Notes under the pieces: generated by a model
Database searches by the model: none
What the model was told of the DNA's origin: nothing
Seen by the model: the letters and a program-made list of their open reading frames with translations, nothing else
Translations under genes and position numbers: made by a program
Part shown: in pieces, positions 9,471 through 18,954 of the stretch
Layout of the letters: each line of letters begins with the position of its first letter
Position numbering within the stretch: position 1 is the first letter of the stretch
From: Asparagopsis taxiformis
Taxonomy: Eukaryota > Rhodophyta > Florideophyceae > Bonnemaisoniales > Bonnemaisoniaceae
Length of the DNA stretch: 64,000 nucleotides
Assembly: GCA_030407315.1 (NCBI GenBank)
Contig: JALQPE010001740.1
Span: 248,001 to 312,000 of the forward strand
Direction of reading: 5' to 3'

Positions 9471-12400
9471 ATGTCTCACAAACTCTGCTTCCTTCCAGGA
9501 GCCGCTCTCCCGCTAACACGTCCCCGAACAACCCATCCATTACATCGCACGCCACGCCACGCCGCCCTTCGCGTCACGCGCGCATCAGCCAGCGAAAATG
9601 CGCAGCATGCAAAGGATCTCGTGTCCACAGACGTCGGTTCCGGTCCCGATGTAGCATTTGGATCGCTACCGCGGCCACTGCGTCTCCTGGCCGCCGCCGG
9701 CCTCGTGGCCGCATCCAGCGCAATTGCGTACACATCTGCCCCGCCGCGCGGCGTCCTCCGTCCATCCGCCACCGCTGGTGCCGCCGTGGTAACCGCCTTC
9801 GGCGTCTCCCGTCTCAGCTCCGGCTCCGCCAAAGCTGCCCGCAGGAAATTGGCAGAGATCATATCCGAGCTCGGCTTGGACAGCCCGGATCTTTCCAAAT
9901 CCATCGCAAGCATCCCCAAAACTTACGGCGTTTCTGATGATGATTTCGCACTTTCCAAGCGCACCATGTACGAGTACTATCTCCTCTCTATGCTGCACAA
10001 GGCCCATGTCAGCTTTAGTGAAATCTCCCAGCTTGCCAAACTCAAATATGCCCTCGCGCTTGATGGTGCCAGTATCGGTGATGCTCATTTCGAGTCATGT
10101 CGCGCATTTTATCGTAACAATGTCGTGTATCTCGATGCTGATGATGACGACGCCGCTCGTGAAGACGCTCAGTCAAAACTTAACAAACTCACATTCCTAT
10201 CCGATAGAATGTATGCAGACAAAGACACAGAGGAGGCGTATAATTACGAAAAGTCACGCTTGCAAAAGTTCTTCAACATGTCGCCAGATGAATACGCTGA
10301 TCGCGTCGCAAAGGTCGCTCTTCCATTTTATAAGGACGTTGTCAGTCGTGCTTGTGTCGACACATCAGTATCTAAGGAGGATGTGATTGCTGCCCAGGCG
10401 ACGCTTGGCGTGGGCGACGTCCAGGCCGAGCGAATTCGTGCAGATGCATATGCTGACCGTGTGGATGCTCTTGTTACTCAAAAGGGCAAGCTCAATGAGG
10501 TTGACAACGAAAGTCTTTCGCGATTAAGATCCTTGCTCAATATTCAAGAGGATCGTGCTACCACCACTCTCAAGACACTTGCAGAGCCCGTTTATCGTGT
10601 AGAAGTTGGTGACGCATTGGATGCTCTCGCGAAGGGTGAACAATCAATGGCCAGTATCTACGGTCGTCTTGCACTTAGACAGACAGAGCTCTCCTTCCCT
10701 CCAGATGCTGCCCGTGTCGCAATGTCCAAGGAGATGAGCGAACGCGCAGTAGAAATTATTCGAAAAGCGAGCAAGTTCCTACGCGTACAGAATGTCAATG
10801 GTTGCATCGCACAGTTGAAGGAGCTACTGTCATATGTTGAAAGTATCATCGGTCTTATGCGGGTTGCCAATGATGGGAATCCTGACGATATCTTTATCAT
10901 TGAGACTTATTTGCCCAATGTTTCCAGCGTACTTTCTCGAATGGAACCGAAGCAAATGTATCGCATTTTCCTGTCAGGCTGTCTCGAAGACAGAAAACTT
11001 ACACCTGACGAAGAAGTGCAGCTCAAGAGGCTGCGGTCTGTATTTAACCTGGCAGAAGAGGATGCTTTGGATTCCTTCAAACTTGCCGCCGGTCCCGTTT
11101 ACAAAAAGGCAGTCGGTGATGCTGTGACAGCATCGAAGTACGATGACGAAACAAAGGATTCGATTAAGAAGATCAGAGATGATCTCGCTCTTCCATTAGA
11201 GACATCTAAGGGCATTGATTTGGATTGGTACCGTAACCGACTGACTCGTCTCGTCGATGGCAACAGGATCCTGCAAGAGCATGAAGCACAGGAGCTTTTC
11301 GTCCTCAGACAGTTCCTTGATCTGTCTGCTGAAGATGCTGCCCCCGTGCACAAGAGCTGCATGGGGCCAGTATATGAACAATCCGTCACTGAAGCTATGG
11401 GGCCCACTGGAATCATGCTGGAAGAGTACAAGAATGGGCTAGAACGCCTTCGAGAAAGACTCGGTCTCTCTAAGGAGGACGCCGATGCCGCATTTTACAA
11501 GGTTGTGAAGCAACGCATGATTATCTATGTGAACCGGGCAATGGCTCAGCTAGAGAAAAGGCAATCTTTCCGAGGTCAAAATGAAGAGAGGGATGTCGGA
11601 GATGATCCCAATATTAAGAGGGCTGGTGCAGTGCTTGGTATCGATGCGGGGGGACTGCCAATTGAGCTGTCAAACCTCGTAGACTTCTATGTCAGAAATG
11701 GGCTTACCATTGAGGAAGAAATTGAAGTTGATGGGGAAAAGAAAACCATTACCAAGTATCCAGTCTCTCTACGTGGTGACATTCAACCCAAGGTCTACAA
11801 TGAGCTCTACAAGCAATATGTCATTCAATGTTTCAGTGCTCAAACCCGGGGTGAGAAACAACGACTCTTTTCCGCGCTTGACCAGCTCGGCTCAATTCTG
11901 GGTATGACGGAAGACGAAGTGGCCAAGATCCATTCTGAAATTGGAACAGTCATTTACAAGAACTATGTGAACCAGGCACTGGTCAAGGGTCCGATTGAGC
12001 AAAGTGATTCTGAGTTCTTGAGTAACATCCAGAGAATGTTGAGTATGAAAGAAGACCACTGCACTACTTTGCTCCGTGAAGCAAAAGAAAACCGTGTCTC
12101 TGTTCTTCTAGAGCAGATATTCTCTCAGCCCAAGGTATTGCCGGAGACTGTGCGAAAGATGCGCCAAGTCGCCTCATCATTGGAGGTGGATCTAGTCAAG
12201 GATCTGTCGGTGTCTGCCGAGCAGCGTGGACGATTGTTTGGTGTTGAGATTGATGCTGCAATTGACACAGGATCCTTGTCAGCAGACAATCAAACTCTTG
12301 TGAAGGAAGTTCAGGAGGGTCTTCAAATTGAAGATGAAGCTGCAAAGAATATCCTACTGTCGTGCATCCAGAGAAGAACACTTTCGCATCTTGTACAAGC

Positions 12401-12653
12401 AGCAGCCAGTCAGAGACAAAACCGTTCGGAATCTGCTGTCGCTGAAATGAAAACTATGCTGCGGTACGGTAAGCTTCTACCAGCGAAGGTCGAGGCGCCA
12501 GCAGTGTCATTATCAGAGAAGCAAGAACTTTATTTGCTATTCCAAGCAGATGTCATCACGGACGGGGTAGTTGACGATGCAGCACGGGAGCAGGTCAACC
12601 TGTTGAAGACACTGTTTGGATTTACGGATGCCGAACTGGAAGCATTGGTGTAA
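9471..12653 (+). CDS. TIC110: Tic110-like chloroplast inner-envelope protein
   Basis: 1060 residues, single exon. Tic110 sits in the plastid inner envelope, acts as stromal scaffold or channel of the protein import translocon, and recruits chaperones. The first 40 or so residues (Arg/Thr/Ser-rich, ending near RVTRASASENA) look like a transit peptide. Two hydrophobic stretches follow at about 70-88 and 97-113, the membrane anchor. The rest is a long hydrophilic helical region with repeated '..LTxEEExxLxxLRxxLxLSxEDA..' units, as expected for the HEAT-like rod. The block NKLTFLSDRMYADKDTEEAY is strongly Tic110-like. The stop is 118 bp from that of the convergent gene. Confidence 0.87.
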   Translation: MSHKLCFLPGAALPLTRPRTTHPLHRTPRHAALRVTRASASENAQHAKDLVSTDVGSGPDVAFGSLPRPLRLLAAAGLVAASSAIAYTSAPPRGVLRPSATAGAAVVTAFGVSRLSSGSAKAARRKLAEIISELGLDSPDLSKSIASIPKTYGVSDDDFALSKRTMYEYYLLSMLHKAHVSFSEISQLAKLKYALALDGASIGDAHFESCRAFYRNNVVYLDADDDDAAREDAQSKLNKLTFLSDRMYADKDTEEAYNYEKSRLQKFFNMSPDEYADRVAKVALPFYKDVVSRACVDTSVSKEDVIAAQATLGVGDVQAERIRADAYADRVDALVTQKGKLNEVDNESLSRLRSLLNIQEDRATTTLKTLAEPVYRVEVGDALDALAKGEQSMASIYGRLALRQTELSFPPDAARVAMSKEMSERAVEIIRKASKFLRVQNVNGCIAQLKELLSYVESIIGLMRVANDGNPDDIFIIETYLPNVSSVLSRMEPKQMYRIFLSGCLEDRKLTPDEEVQLKRLRSVFNLAEEDALDSFKLAAGPVYKKAVGDAVTASKYDDETKDSIKKIRDDLALPLETSKGIDLDWYRNRLTRLVDGNRILQEHEAQELFVLRQFLDLSAEDAAPVHKSCMGPVYEQSVTEAMGPTGIMLEEYKNGLERLRERLGLSKEDADAAFYKVVKQRMIIYVNRAMAQLEKRQSFRGQNEERDVGDDPNIKRAGAVLGIDAGGLPIELSNLVDFYVRNGLTIEEEIEVDGEKKTITKYPVSLRGDIQPKVYNELYKQYVIQCFSAQTRGEKQRLFSALDQLGSILGMTEDEVAKIHSEIGTVIYKNYVNQALVKGPIEQSDSEFLSNIQRMLSMKEDHCTTLLREAKENRVSVLLEQIFSQPKVLPETVRKMRQVASSLEVDLVKDLSVSAEQRGRLFGVEIDAAIDTGSLSADNQTLVKEVQEGLQIEDEAAKNILLSCIQRRTLSHLVQAAASQRQNRSESAVAEMKTMLRYGKLLPAKVEAPAVSLSEKQELYLLFQADVITDGVVDDAAREQVNLLKTLFGFTDAELEALV

Positions 12654-12771
12654 GGTGGCGGTGTTCAGCACTGAGGGAACAGGCAAGCTATTTCCGGTTA
12701 GCGTTTATGTTTGCTTGTGAATAATGTAATAAACCATTAGAGGTGCAATTATGCGCGGGCGTCGGTGACGA

Positions 12772-14001
12772 CTATTTCTGTGAATTCTGAAGTAGAGTAA
12801 GAGCACGTTTAGCTAAAAATACGTTGGATCTGGCGGTAATAGAGCGCATTGGCTCGCAGAATTGTTCAATTATGCCACTAACATCCTTCACACAGGTGAA
12901 CAGAAGCTTGCCAAACCGGACACTCTTCTCAGAACCTGTTATGTTCTTCTCCAGCGCCATGACCAAAGCTTCTGCAATTCCTGATTCTGTTTTACATTGA
13001 CAAACCAATGCCTCCACCACACGCACTCCATCCTCTCCCCAAACCGCCTTGCAATATGTCAAAAGAGCACTCTTGGCGCCCTGAACATCCACAACCGACG
13101 CCATTCGGACTAGAATTTCAGCAACAGCGCCATTCACCGGCTGTTTTTCACACGCAAAATACTCGTACACGGGCAGAACAGCTCGCCAATGGCGTGTGGC
13201 AAGTCGTTCAATCGCCTGCATTACGTCTCGCGGCGCGGGCAGCTTCAACGACACAAGATATGGAATCACAACAACATTCGTCAGTTGTGTCGCAAAGTTG
13301 ATTCCAACCTTGTCGGTCAGCGCGCTCAGTATCACAGCTCGAATACTCGGTGGCGCATCTGGAGGAACGATGCATGCTATTATTTGCGCAGCCGCTGTGC
13401 ATCGCGCAATTTGGTCAACGGCTTCAGCTGGAGGTGGCGTGTGCGGGCATAGCCGCGCCCAATTGTTCAATTCCTCCGCAAACTTGAGATCCTGCGCAGA
13501 CGGCTCCTTGGCAGCCTCGCGCAGTTGGCTCGGTTTCGATGCAGATGTGTCTGCATGCTGCACTTGCGCACCGGGACGCTGTTCGATACCGCTGTGTCTA
13601 CTCGGTGGAATTACTTGCGAGTGTACATGGGGCGTGTGCGGAACTGAGCGCCTTCTCTTTACAGGCGGTGATAGTACACTGCTGTCACTGTCATCGGCGT
13701 CTGGGTCTGCAGCTGTATTCACTAATTTGTGTACAGTTTCATTCGAATGAATTGGCAGCGTGCGATCGTCTTGCGTCTCTTGCCATAGCTCCCAGCCGGT
13801 TGTCTGCACGCCATCCACCTTTACACCGAGCGCCCTGACCACTGCAAGGAGGTTGTTGCGGGCAGACGGGGAGAGTGCTTGAAATGGCAACGGGAGTGAA
13901 TTGCGTTGTAATACAGCGGCGGAAATCAGCACTGCACGTTGAATGGCGGCCGAAGATGTTGGCGAGGACAGGACTTTGCGCCAGGGAGAGTTTTCGGTCA
14001 T
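12772..14001 (-). CDS. FANCE-like protein (Fanconi anaemia core complex, tentative)
   Basis: 409 residues from the ATG at 14001 (MTENSPWRKVLSS). Another in-frame ATG at 14211 would add 70 residues of less protein-like sequence; the frame is open further upstream but without ATG. The middle (about 95-180) is Ser/Pro-rich with a KRRR basic cluster (possible NLS). The C-terminal 210 residues are a helical-repeat domain whose spacing resembles the FANCE C-terminal domain, especially near the end: GIAEALVMALEKN, then SEKSVRFGKLLFTC, then SNVFLAKRALTLL, matching the '..S.+F.KL+......N..FL+K.L..L' pattern of plant and animal FANCE. FANCE bridges the FA core complex and FANCD2 in crosslink repair. 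The assignment rests on pattern resemblance only. Confidence 0.55.
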   Translation of the reverse strand: MTENSPWRKVLSSPTSSAAIQRAVLISAAVLQRNSLPLPFQALSPSARNNLLAVVRALGVKVDGVQTTGWELWQETQDDRTLPIHSNETVHKLVNTAADPDADDSDSSVLSPPVKRRRSVPHTPHVHSQVIPPSRHSGIEQRPGAQVQHADTSASKPSQLREAAKEPSAQDLKFAEELNNWARLCPHTPPPAEAVDQIARCTAAAQIIACIVPPDAPPSIRAVILSALTDKVGINFATQLTNVVVIPYLVSLKLPAPRDVMQAIERLATRHWRAVLPVYEYFACEKQPVNGAVAEILVRMASVVDVQGAKSALLTYCKAVWGEDGVRVVEALVCQCKTESGIAEALVMALEKNITGSEKSVRFGKLLFTCVKDVSGIIEQFCEPMRSITARSNVFLAKRALTLLQNSQK

Positions 14002-14595
14002 GTCTTGCGCATTGTGCTCGATGGATACCAAGGGTACCAAGGGTAGCACGGGTGACTTGGAAAGACTTGTATGAGTACAGTGCAAACCTAATTTAACAAA
14101 CGTTGAAACGTCGACAGGCGCGTGAGAAATAACTTGGCGGCGGCTACTGTAGCTGCGCAGTGCCGTGGCGCTATTCAACTCGTGTCCCGTAGAGCACTGT
14201 ATGGCGCCCATTTTCAAGTCGTTATCGCACTCGCTCGTTTGACATAACAAGATTATACGCGTTCCAAGCGCCTGTTTAACTAATGCGCCACGCGCAATAT
14301 CGCGCACACCTTCGTCGTTCCATTGTGTTCACACACAGCAGTCGCTGATGAGGGCGCTGTTTCGTCGCGCATCACTGGCACTTGCGTCTCGTGCGCCGCC
14401 CAGCGAGCAGTGCCCCGCGACTGATAGAACCTCGGGCTGCAGCACCTCTCGTTTGCGCATATCAAGGTCTGAGAGCTCTCAAGCCTAACTTTATTCCTTT
14501 GCGATGTACAGGTTATTCAAGTGATCGTAGTATAAATATGTTCACATGCGAAAGTTGAATGCCCAAGCGTTGGAGGGCAGCGAAATTAATCAAAC
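14002..14595. other. Intergenic, 5' flank of the FANCE-like gene
   Basis: 594 bp. The minus-strand frame of the FANCE-like gene stays open to 14307 but begins with GTG there, so most of this is probably 5' UTR and promoter. The left end of the downstream gene's 3' UTR (14520-14595) is A/T-rich. Nothing else recognised. Confidence 0.4.
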
Positions 14596-17500
14596 CTAAA
14601 AGTACCAGAAGTCTGAGCCATAACTAGGAGAATCCCCAGACTTTCCTGTCACTACAACTGCAACCTGCTGGTTGTTGGATCCCGGTGGTGTCACACAAGA
14701 GAAGGATTCATCATCAATAGTAACCACATTTCCACATGGCTTGTCTCCGAAAACAGCAGAAGGCTCCGCTCCAAAGTTGTGACCGCTGATCACAACCCTC
14801 GTCCCGCCAAAAGCAGGCCCCTGCTTCGGGTGCACTCCAAGCATGAACGTCACATCAGGAGCGGGGTAAACCGGAAAGTTGATGATGATCTCCGATTGAT
14901 AAACGCGAGGCATCACTAATTCTCCACGCGGTCCCTCCACCAAACTCAGTCCTGAGGAAGACAGAAAGTTGGCTGCATATCCGCCGTTTGGAATCAGATT
15001 GCCATCTGCTCCCAACTTGGCTTGCGCAACCAGCCCAGAATTTTGGATCGAGAACCTCGACATGTACAGATTGCCTTTGATCTCACCACCAAACGTATTT
15101 GAACGGTACTCTATGATGCCATTGGTGGAACTCCTCACTCTACTGAAGATTGGCTGAACGGCAGAATCTGGGTAATGCAAACATTCTCGTCGGTTCATGT
15201 TCGGATGTCCATGGTACTTGCCTTCTTTAACTCGGAACAGCTTGTCTGGGATGTTCTGTCCCGGTACGGTGCCACCGTCACAGTCAGTTGCGAAATCGCC
15301 AAACCCAGCATTCGGACCATTGTCCAGTGCGTAAAGATGCCCATTCGTGTGCAGCGTCATCCCAAACGTATTTCTAAAGCCTGATGCATAAACAGTGCAT
15401 GCACCTCCACCAATGATGCGAGCGTTCTCAGGGTCCTCATAATTGTCGTACACAATGTGCGTTACTCGTTTCGGAGGACAAGCAACAATGGCAGCAGAGA
15501 GCGGATTGCTTCCGACACCACCCAACGCGTCATCTTCGGCATCACCAGGAACAGGCTTCCTTCCTGGCACTGACACTCCGCCATTAGTGAAACCTCCAAC
15601 ACCCACAAGAAGACGACCGTCAGGCAAGAACTGAAGTTTGTTCACGGCATGATCATGATTCGATACGGGAAGTCCAGAAACAACTACTTGTTGATCGTCT
15701 GCACAAGAATGACCGGCTTCTTTGTTATCAACAGCAAATTCCCTGCTGAATTCAATTGTTTCAATCTTTCCATTCGGCCAACCTTCTTCGAAATTGAAAA
15801 TGTTCTTATCTTTCCAATACAACGTGGAGCTCGTGAAGAACAACTTTAGACGATTGATGGCTGGGTTGAATGCTACACCAAGAACAGCTCGTCGGCTCCC
15901 AATTCGCCTGGTACATAGAGAAGTCACTTTGTACTCTCTGTCAATTCCAAGAGCATGAACTCTACTGGCTGTACTTCCAAGGTAAAGGCGACCGTCTGGA
16001 CCATACACAGCTGCAGCAATGAAAGAAATCTTGAAATCGTCTCCATTTTCATCTTTCAATGATGTTTGTCTGAAGATGACTGGCTGATTCAATGTAGTAC
16101 CGGACGTATACGTGAAGGGAACAGGATTTGATACACCTGCATTGGTTGACACAGTGACATTGACTTCACCATAACCCTCGGGCACAGTCACCTGCACAGA
16201 ATTGGGGCCTGACCGAACGAGATTGGTTGCCTCCACCTCTCCGAATCTTACTGACACTCCATTGATGAAAGCTGACCCGAAAATCTGGATATTCGAACCA
16301 CCAGCTGGAGTCGAAGTTGATTTTGACAGTGAATGAATCACAGGGAGGGTGACCGATATGTCATGCTGAAGCTGGTTTGGAGACAGAGGAGTGTCGTCGA
16401 GAGAAAGCACAAGTTTCGGAGCAATACCTTTTGGACGGAAATAGAACAGCTGGAATGAGGCCAGTCCCTCTGAAAGACCAAGATTTCCTGTTTGCGTTTC
16501 GCCGCTTGAAAGCGATTGCGCCACGATACCATTAGACAATTCGAGTCTGAAGGGACCATTATGCTCCACGCTAAACTGGTATGTGTCGTTTGCAGGTGCA
16601 TCGAAGAAGAAAACACAACGGACAGCAAACGAATTCTGAGCAAAGTTGAAGTTACCAAAGTCTGACGCTCTTTGGAAATCGATACGATCAGTTCTACCTC
16701 CGAACAGTGGTTTGGGCTCACCATTGAGCTGTTGGCTGATGGGAACGTAATCGAAGATACTGTCACCGAAATCATACGAGTAACAATAAGCGCCGTTGGC
16801 GGTAGACGCCCTCACTTCTACTACGGCAGTATCTTTTGCAACATCACCTGTTGAATCGACAACTTCAAGTGTGACTGTTGTTTTCCCAATCGGAAACATG
16901 GCTTCAAACATGCCCGACTTGTGGTTATTAACCCTCTTCACTACCTTGCCATCGATGTTTTCTTTCCATGTCCACTTGTATGACACAATGGTACCGGACA
17001 CTTCAGGAGGACCTGGATCACTGTAGTGAGAGTGAGATTGTGTACCATCCAAAGACACCAGCGCCCTTCCATCCTTATCAAAGTCAGTAGCGATGTATGG
17101 ACCACCGGGCACGGAGTGCGAACGATGATTGAAACCTCCATTCAGGTCGCCGACTGCAGATTGATCGTCCCCTGTGGCGCAGCCGCCACCGACGGCCTGG
17201 CCTCCTGCGCCAGGACCCTCAATAAGGATGCCAGAGATCATGGGATTCTCCAACGTCTTGATGAGCGTAATAGTAATACTACCTCTATTGGAGGAGACTT
17301 CATCAAATGTAAGTACAAGACCGGCGTTCTTACCTACAAGTTTGTAGACGTCCAAGTTCTTACGTTTGGTGACACCGTTGATGAAGATGTCAAACAAACG
17401 GCGGTTTGGGCGCGAAAAGAAGGTCTCGGCAAACAGCAAAGAGACGGTGTATGATCCGAGAGGAACGGGAATACTATATGTTAGGACAGATGCCTTTGTC

Positions 17501-18954
17501 CATCTGTGTGAAGAATAGGCTGCATCCCATGGTTGGGGGCCACTAGCAGCAGATATCTTGGTATCGATGGTACTAATGAAACCTTCACTGGCACTTGTGA
17601 TGTAGGCGACGTTGTCAGCACCCATTTCAGCTGCAGCAATGGCACCGGCAGCCATATTCATTCGGAAGGAGGTTGTCGTTGCTCCCGAGACGTCACAGGA
17701 AACTACAGATGGAGGCGGGGCGGTTGGTTGAGTTGGCGGAGCTGTTGTCGAAGGCAACTGTGCTTCGATCGGCACACATGGTGGTGGGAACTGGTTGCAA
17801 GGTCTGTTCTGTGCGACAACGTCGGAACTACAGCAGAGATCTCCGGGAGAGAACCCTTCACATCCGTCACCGCCACATTGACGACAAGCCGCCACACAGC
17901 AGGCCTTCTTACCTACAGTGTTAGAACTCAAGATACCTGTTGAGCATCGAGGATCTGGGCGTTCGGGAACAGTTGAAGGTGGGGGCGAAGCAAGTGGAGA
18001 TGCAGGTGGAGATGCGGATGGAGAGGCAGATGGTATAGCAGTTGGGGATGGAGGAGTCGAAGTTACAGGTTGCGAGGTAAGTGGTGTAGAAGTGAGTGGA
18101 GGAGATGGAGAGGCGGCGGTGTTGAAGGGTAAGATACAGGGCGGAGGATGCTGTGTGCAGAGCAGGCCAGATCTGTTGATTTTTCCGATGCAGCAATTCT
18201 CACCGGGAACTCGAGTTGAGCATGTCTTACCTCCACATACTCCACAAACGAGTTTACAGCATGCGGCTTTGCGCTTACCGACATTGATTCCAGACACACC
18301 AGTCGAACAGGTCGGGTCGGGAGCGGCTGGTGGAGCGGAAGTCGGAAACGGAAGCGACGAGGATGGAACCTGCTTACCAATTAGATCTAATACACCAGGG
18401 CCGGTGATGACGAATGCGGAGAGCATGGGATTTTCTTTGCCAGGAATGCGACCTAGTCTGATGGTAATGATGTTGTTAACAGAGCGAACATTTTTGAAAC
18501 GTAGATAGTACGGAGCGTTGAAACCAACGGCCTTGTAGACATCTATAATCTGCTGAACGCGACTGTTGAAGGCGAGTGTGAAGACGCGAGTATCTACGAA
18601 AGCTGCTCCGGTGAAGGTTTCTGCGAAGAGGACAGCGACTTCGTAGGAGCCGTCCGGGACAGGTATGGCATATGCTAAATCACCTGAAGGGGCGTAGCGA
18701 TAATTGTCGTAGACGGGCTGCCAATTGCCCGGGGTGGTGACAGTAGCTGGGGTAACAGAGCGAGCTATCGAGGATGGGGAAGTGAGAAAGATCGAGTCAG
18801 TTTGAAAGCCGATGGAAGGGATGGCGGGGCCGCCGACATTGACACGGAGTGCTTGAGCGGCGCATGAGTGTACAAGTTGAAGGAGGAGGAGGAGGGCAGT
18901 GAGTAGAGTTTGCGGGGACATAGTGAGATGGGGAGAGAAGCGAGTTGAGGTCAT
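14596..18954 (-). CDS. Secreted multidomain protein: malectin-like x2, Cys-rich x2, PKD, PA14-like, TIG x2, sorbosone-dehydrogenase-like propeller
   Basis: 1452 residues from ATG 18954; a second ATG at 18921 is equally possible. A signal peptide ends near the CAAQ at residue 34 after a long Leu run. Rough order: malectin-like domain 37-195; Cys-rich module 216-273; Pro/Ser/Thr linker; second Cys-rich module 337-397; second malectin-like domain 417-590; PKD/REJ-like domain 615-725 (ALVSLDGTQSHS); PA14-like domain 735-880; IPT/TIG 885-965; six-bladed propeller of glucose/sorbosone dehydrogenase type 970-1365 (AAVYGPDGRLYLGS, LGVAFNPAINRL, ASGFRNTFGMTLH, ALDNGPNAGFGD); final IPT/TIG 1370-1452. 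The inferred role is extracellular or cell-wall carbohydrate binding; whether the propeller has PQQ-dependent activity is unknown. No C-terminal membrane segment is seen. A single exon of this length is notable. Confidence 0.88.
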   Translation of the reverse strand: MTSTRFSPHLTMSPQTLLTALLLLLQLVHSCAAQALRVNVGGPAIPSIGFQTDSIFLTSPSSIARSVTPATVTTPGNWQPVYDNYRYAPSGDLAYAIPVPDGSYEVAVLFAETFTGAAFVDTRVFTLAFNSRVQQIIDVYKAVGFNAPYYLRFKNVRSVNNIITIRLGRIPGKENPMLSAFVITGPGVLDLIGKQVPSSSLPFPTSAPPAAPDPTCSTGVSGINVGKRKAACCKLVCGVCGGKTCSTRVPGENCCIGKINRSGLLCTQHPPPCILPFNTAASPSPPLTSTPLTSQPVTSTPPSPTAIPSASPSASPPASPLASPPPSTVPERPDPRCSTGILSSNTVGKKACCVAACRQCGGDGCEGFSPGDLCCSSDVVAQNRPCNQFPPPCVPIEAQLPSTTAPPTQPTAPPPSVVSCDVSGATTTSFRMNMAAGAIAAAEMGADNVAYITSASEGFISTIDTKISAASGPQPWDAAYSSHRWTKASVLTYSIPVPLGSYTVSLLFAETFFSRPNRRLFDIFINGVTKRKNLDVYKLVGKNAGLVLTFDEVSSNRGSITITLIKTLENPMISGILIEGPGAGGQAVGGGCATGDDQSAVGDLNGGFNHRSHSVPGGPYIATDFDKDGRALVSLDGTQSHSHYSDPGPPEVSGTIVSYKWTWKENIDGKVVKRVNNHKSGMFEAMFPIGKTTVTLEVVDSTGDVAKDTAVVEVRASTANGAYCYSYDFGDSIFDYVPISQQLNGEPKPLFGGRTDRIDFQRASDFGNFNFAQNSFAVRCVFFFDAPANDTYQFSVEHNGPFRLELSNGIVAQSLSSGETQTGNLGLSEGLASFQLFYFRPKGIAPKLVLSLDDTPLSPNQLQHDISVTLPVIHSLSKSTSTPAGGSNIQIFGSAFINGVSVRFGEVEATNLVRSGPNSVQVTVPEGYGEVNVTVSTNAGVSNPVPFTYTSGTTLNQPVIFRQTSLKDENGDDFKISFIAAAVYGPDGRLYLGSTASRVHALGIDREYKVTSLCTRRIGSRRAVLGVAFNPAINRLKLFFTSSTLYWKDKNIFNFEEGWPNGKIETIEFSREFAVDNKEAGHSCADDQQVVVSGLPVSNHDHAVNKLQFLPDGRLLVGVGGFTNGGVSVPGRKPVPGDAEDDALGGVGSNPLSAAIVACPPKRVTHIVYDNYEDPENARIIGGGACTVYASGFRNTFGMTLHTNGHLYALDNGPNAGFGDFATDCDGGTVPGQNIPDKLFRVKEGKYHGHPNMNRRECLHYPDSAVQPIFSRVRSSTNGIIEYRSNTFGGEIKGNLYMSRFSIQNSGLVAQAKLGADGNLIPNGGYAANFLSSSGLSLVEGPRGELVMPRVYQSEIIINFPVYPAPDVTFMLGVHPKQGPAFGGTRVVISGHNFGAEPSAVFGDKPCGNVVTIDDESFSCVTPPGSNNQQVAVVVTGKSGDSPSYGSDFWYF

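Noticed and set aside
13196..13750. 184-codon plus-strand Ser/Ala-rich ORF
   Set aside because: Antisense to the FANCE-like gene; composition follows the opposite strand.
12772..14307. Longer 511-codon version of the FANCE-like gene
   Set aside because: The extended start is GTG and the added residues look unlike protein; the first sensible ATG is 14001 or 14211.
17918..18508. 196-codon plus-strand ORF with Gly-rich repeats
   Set aside because: Antisense to the Pro/Ser/Thr linkers and Cys-rich modules of the secreted protein.
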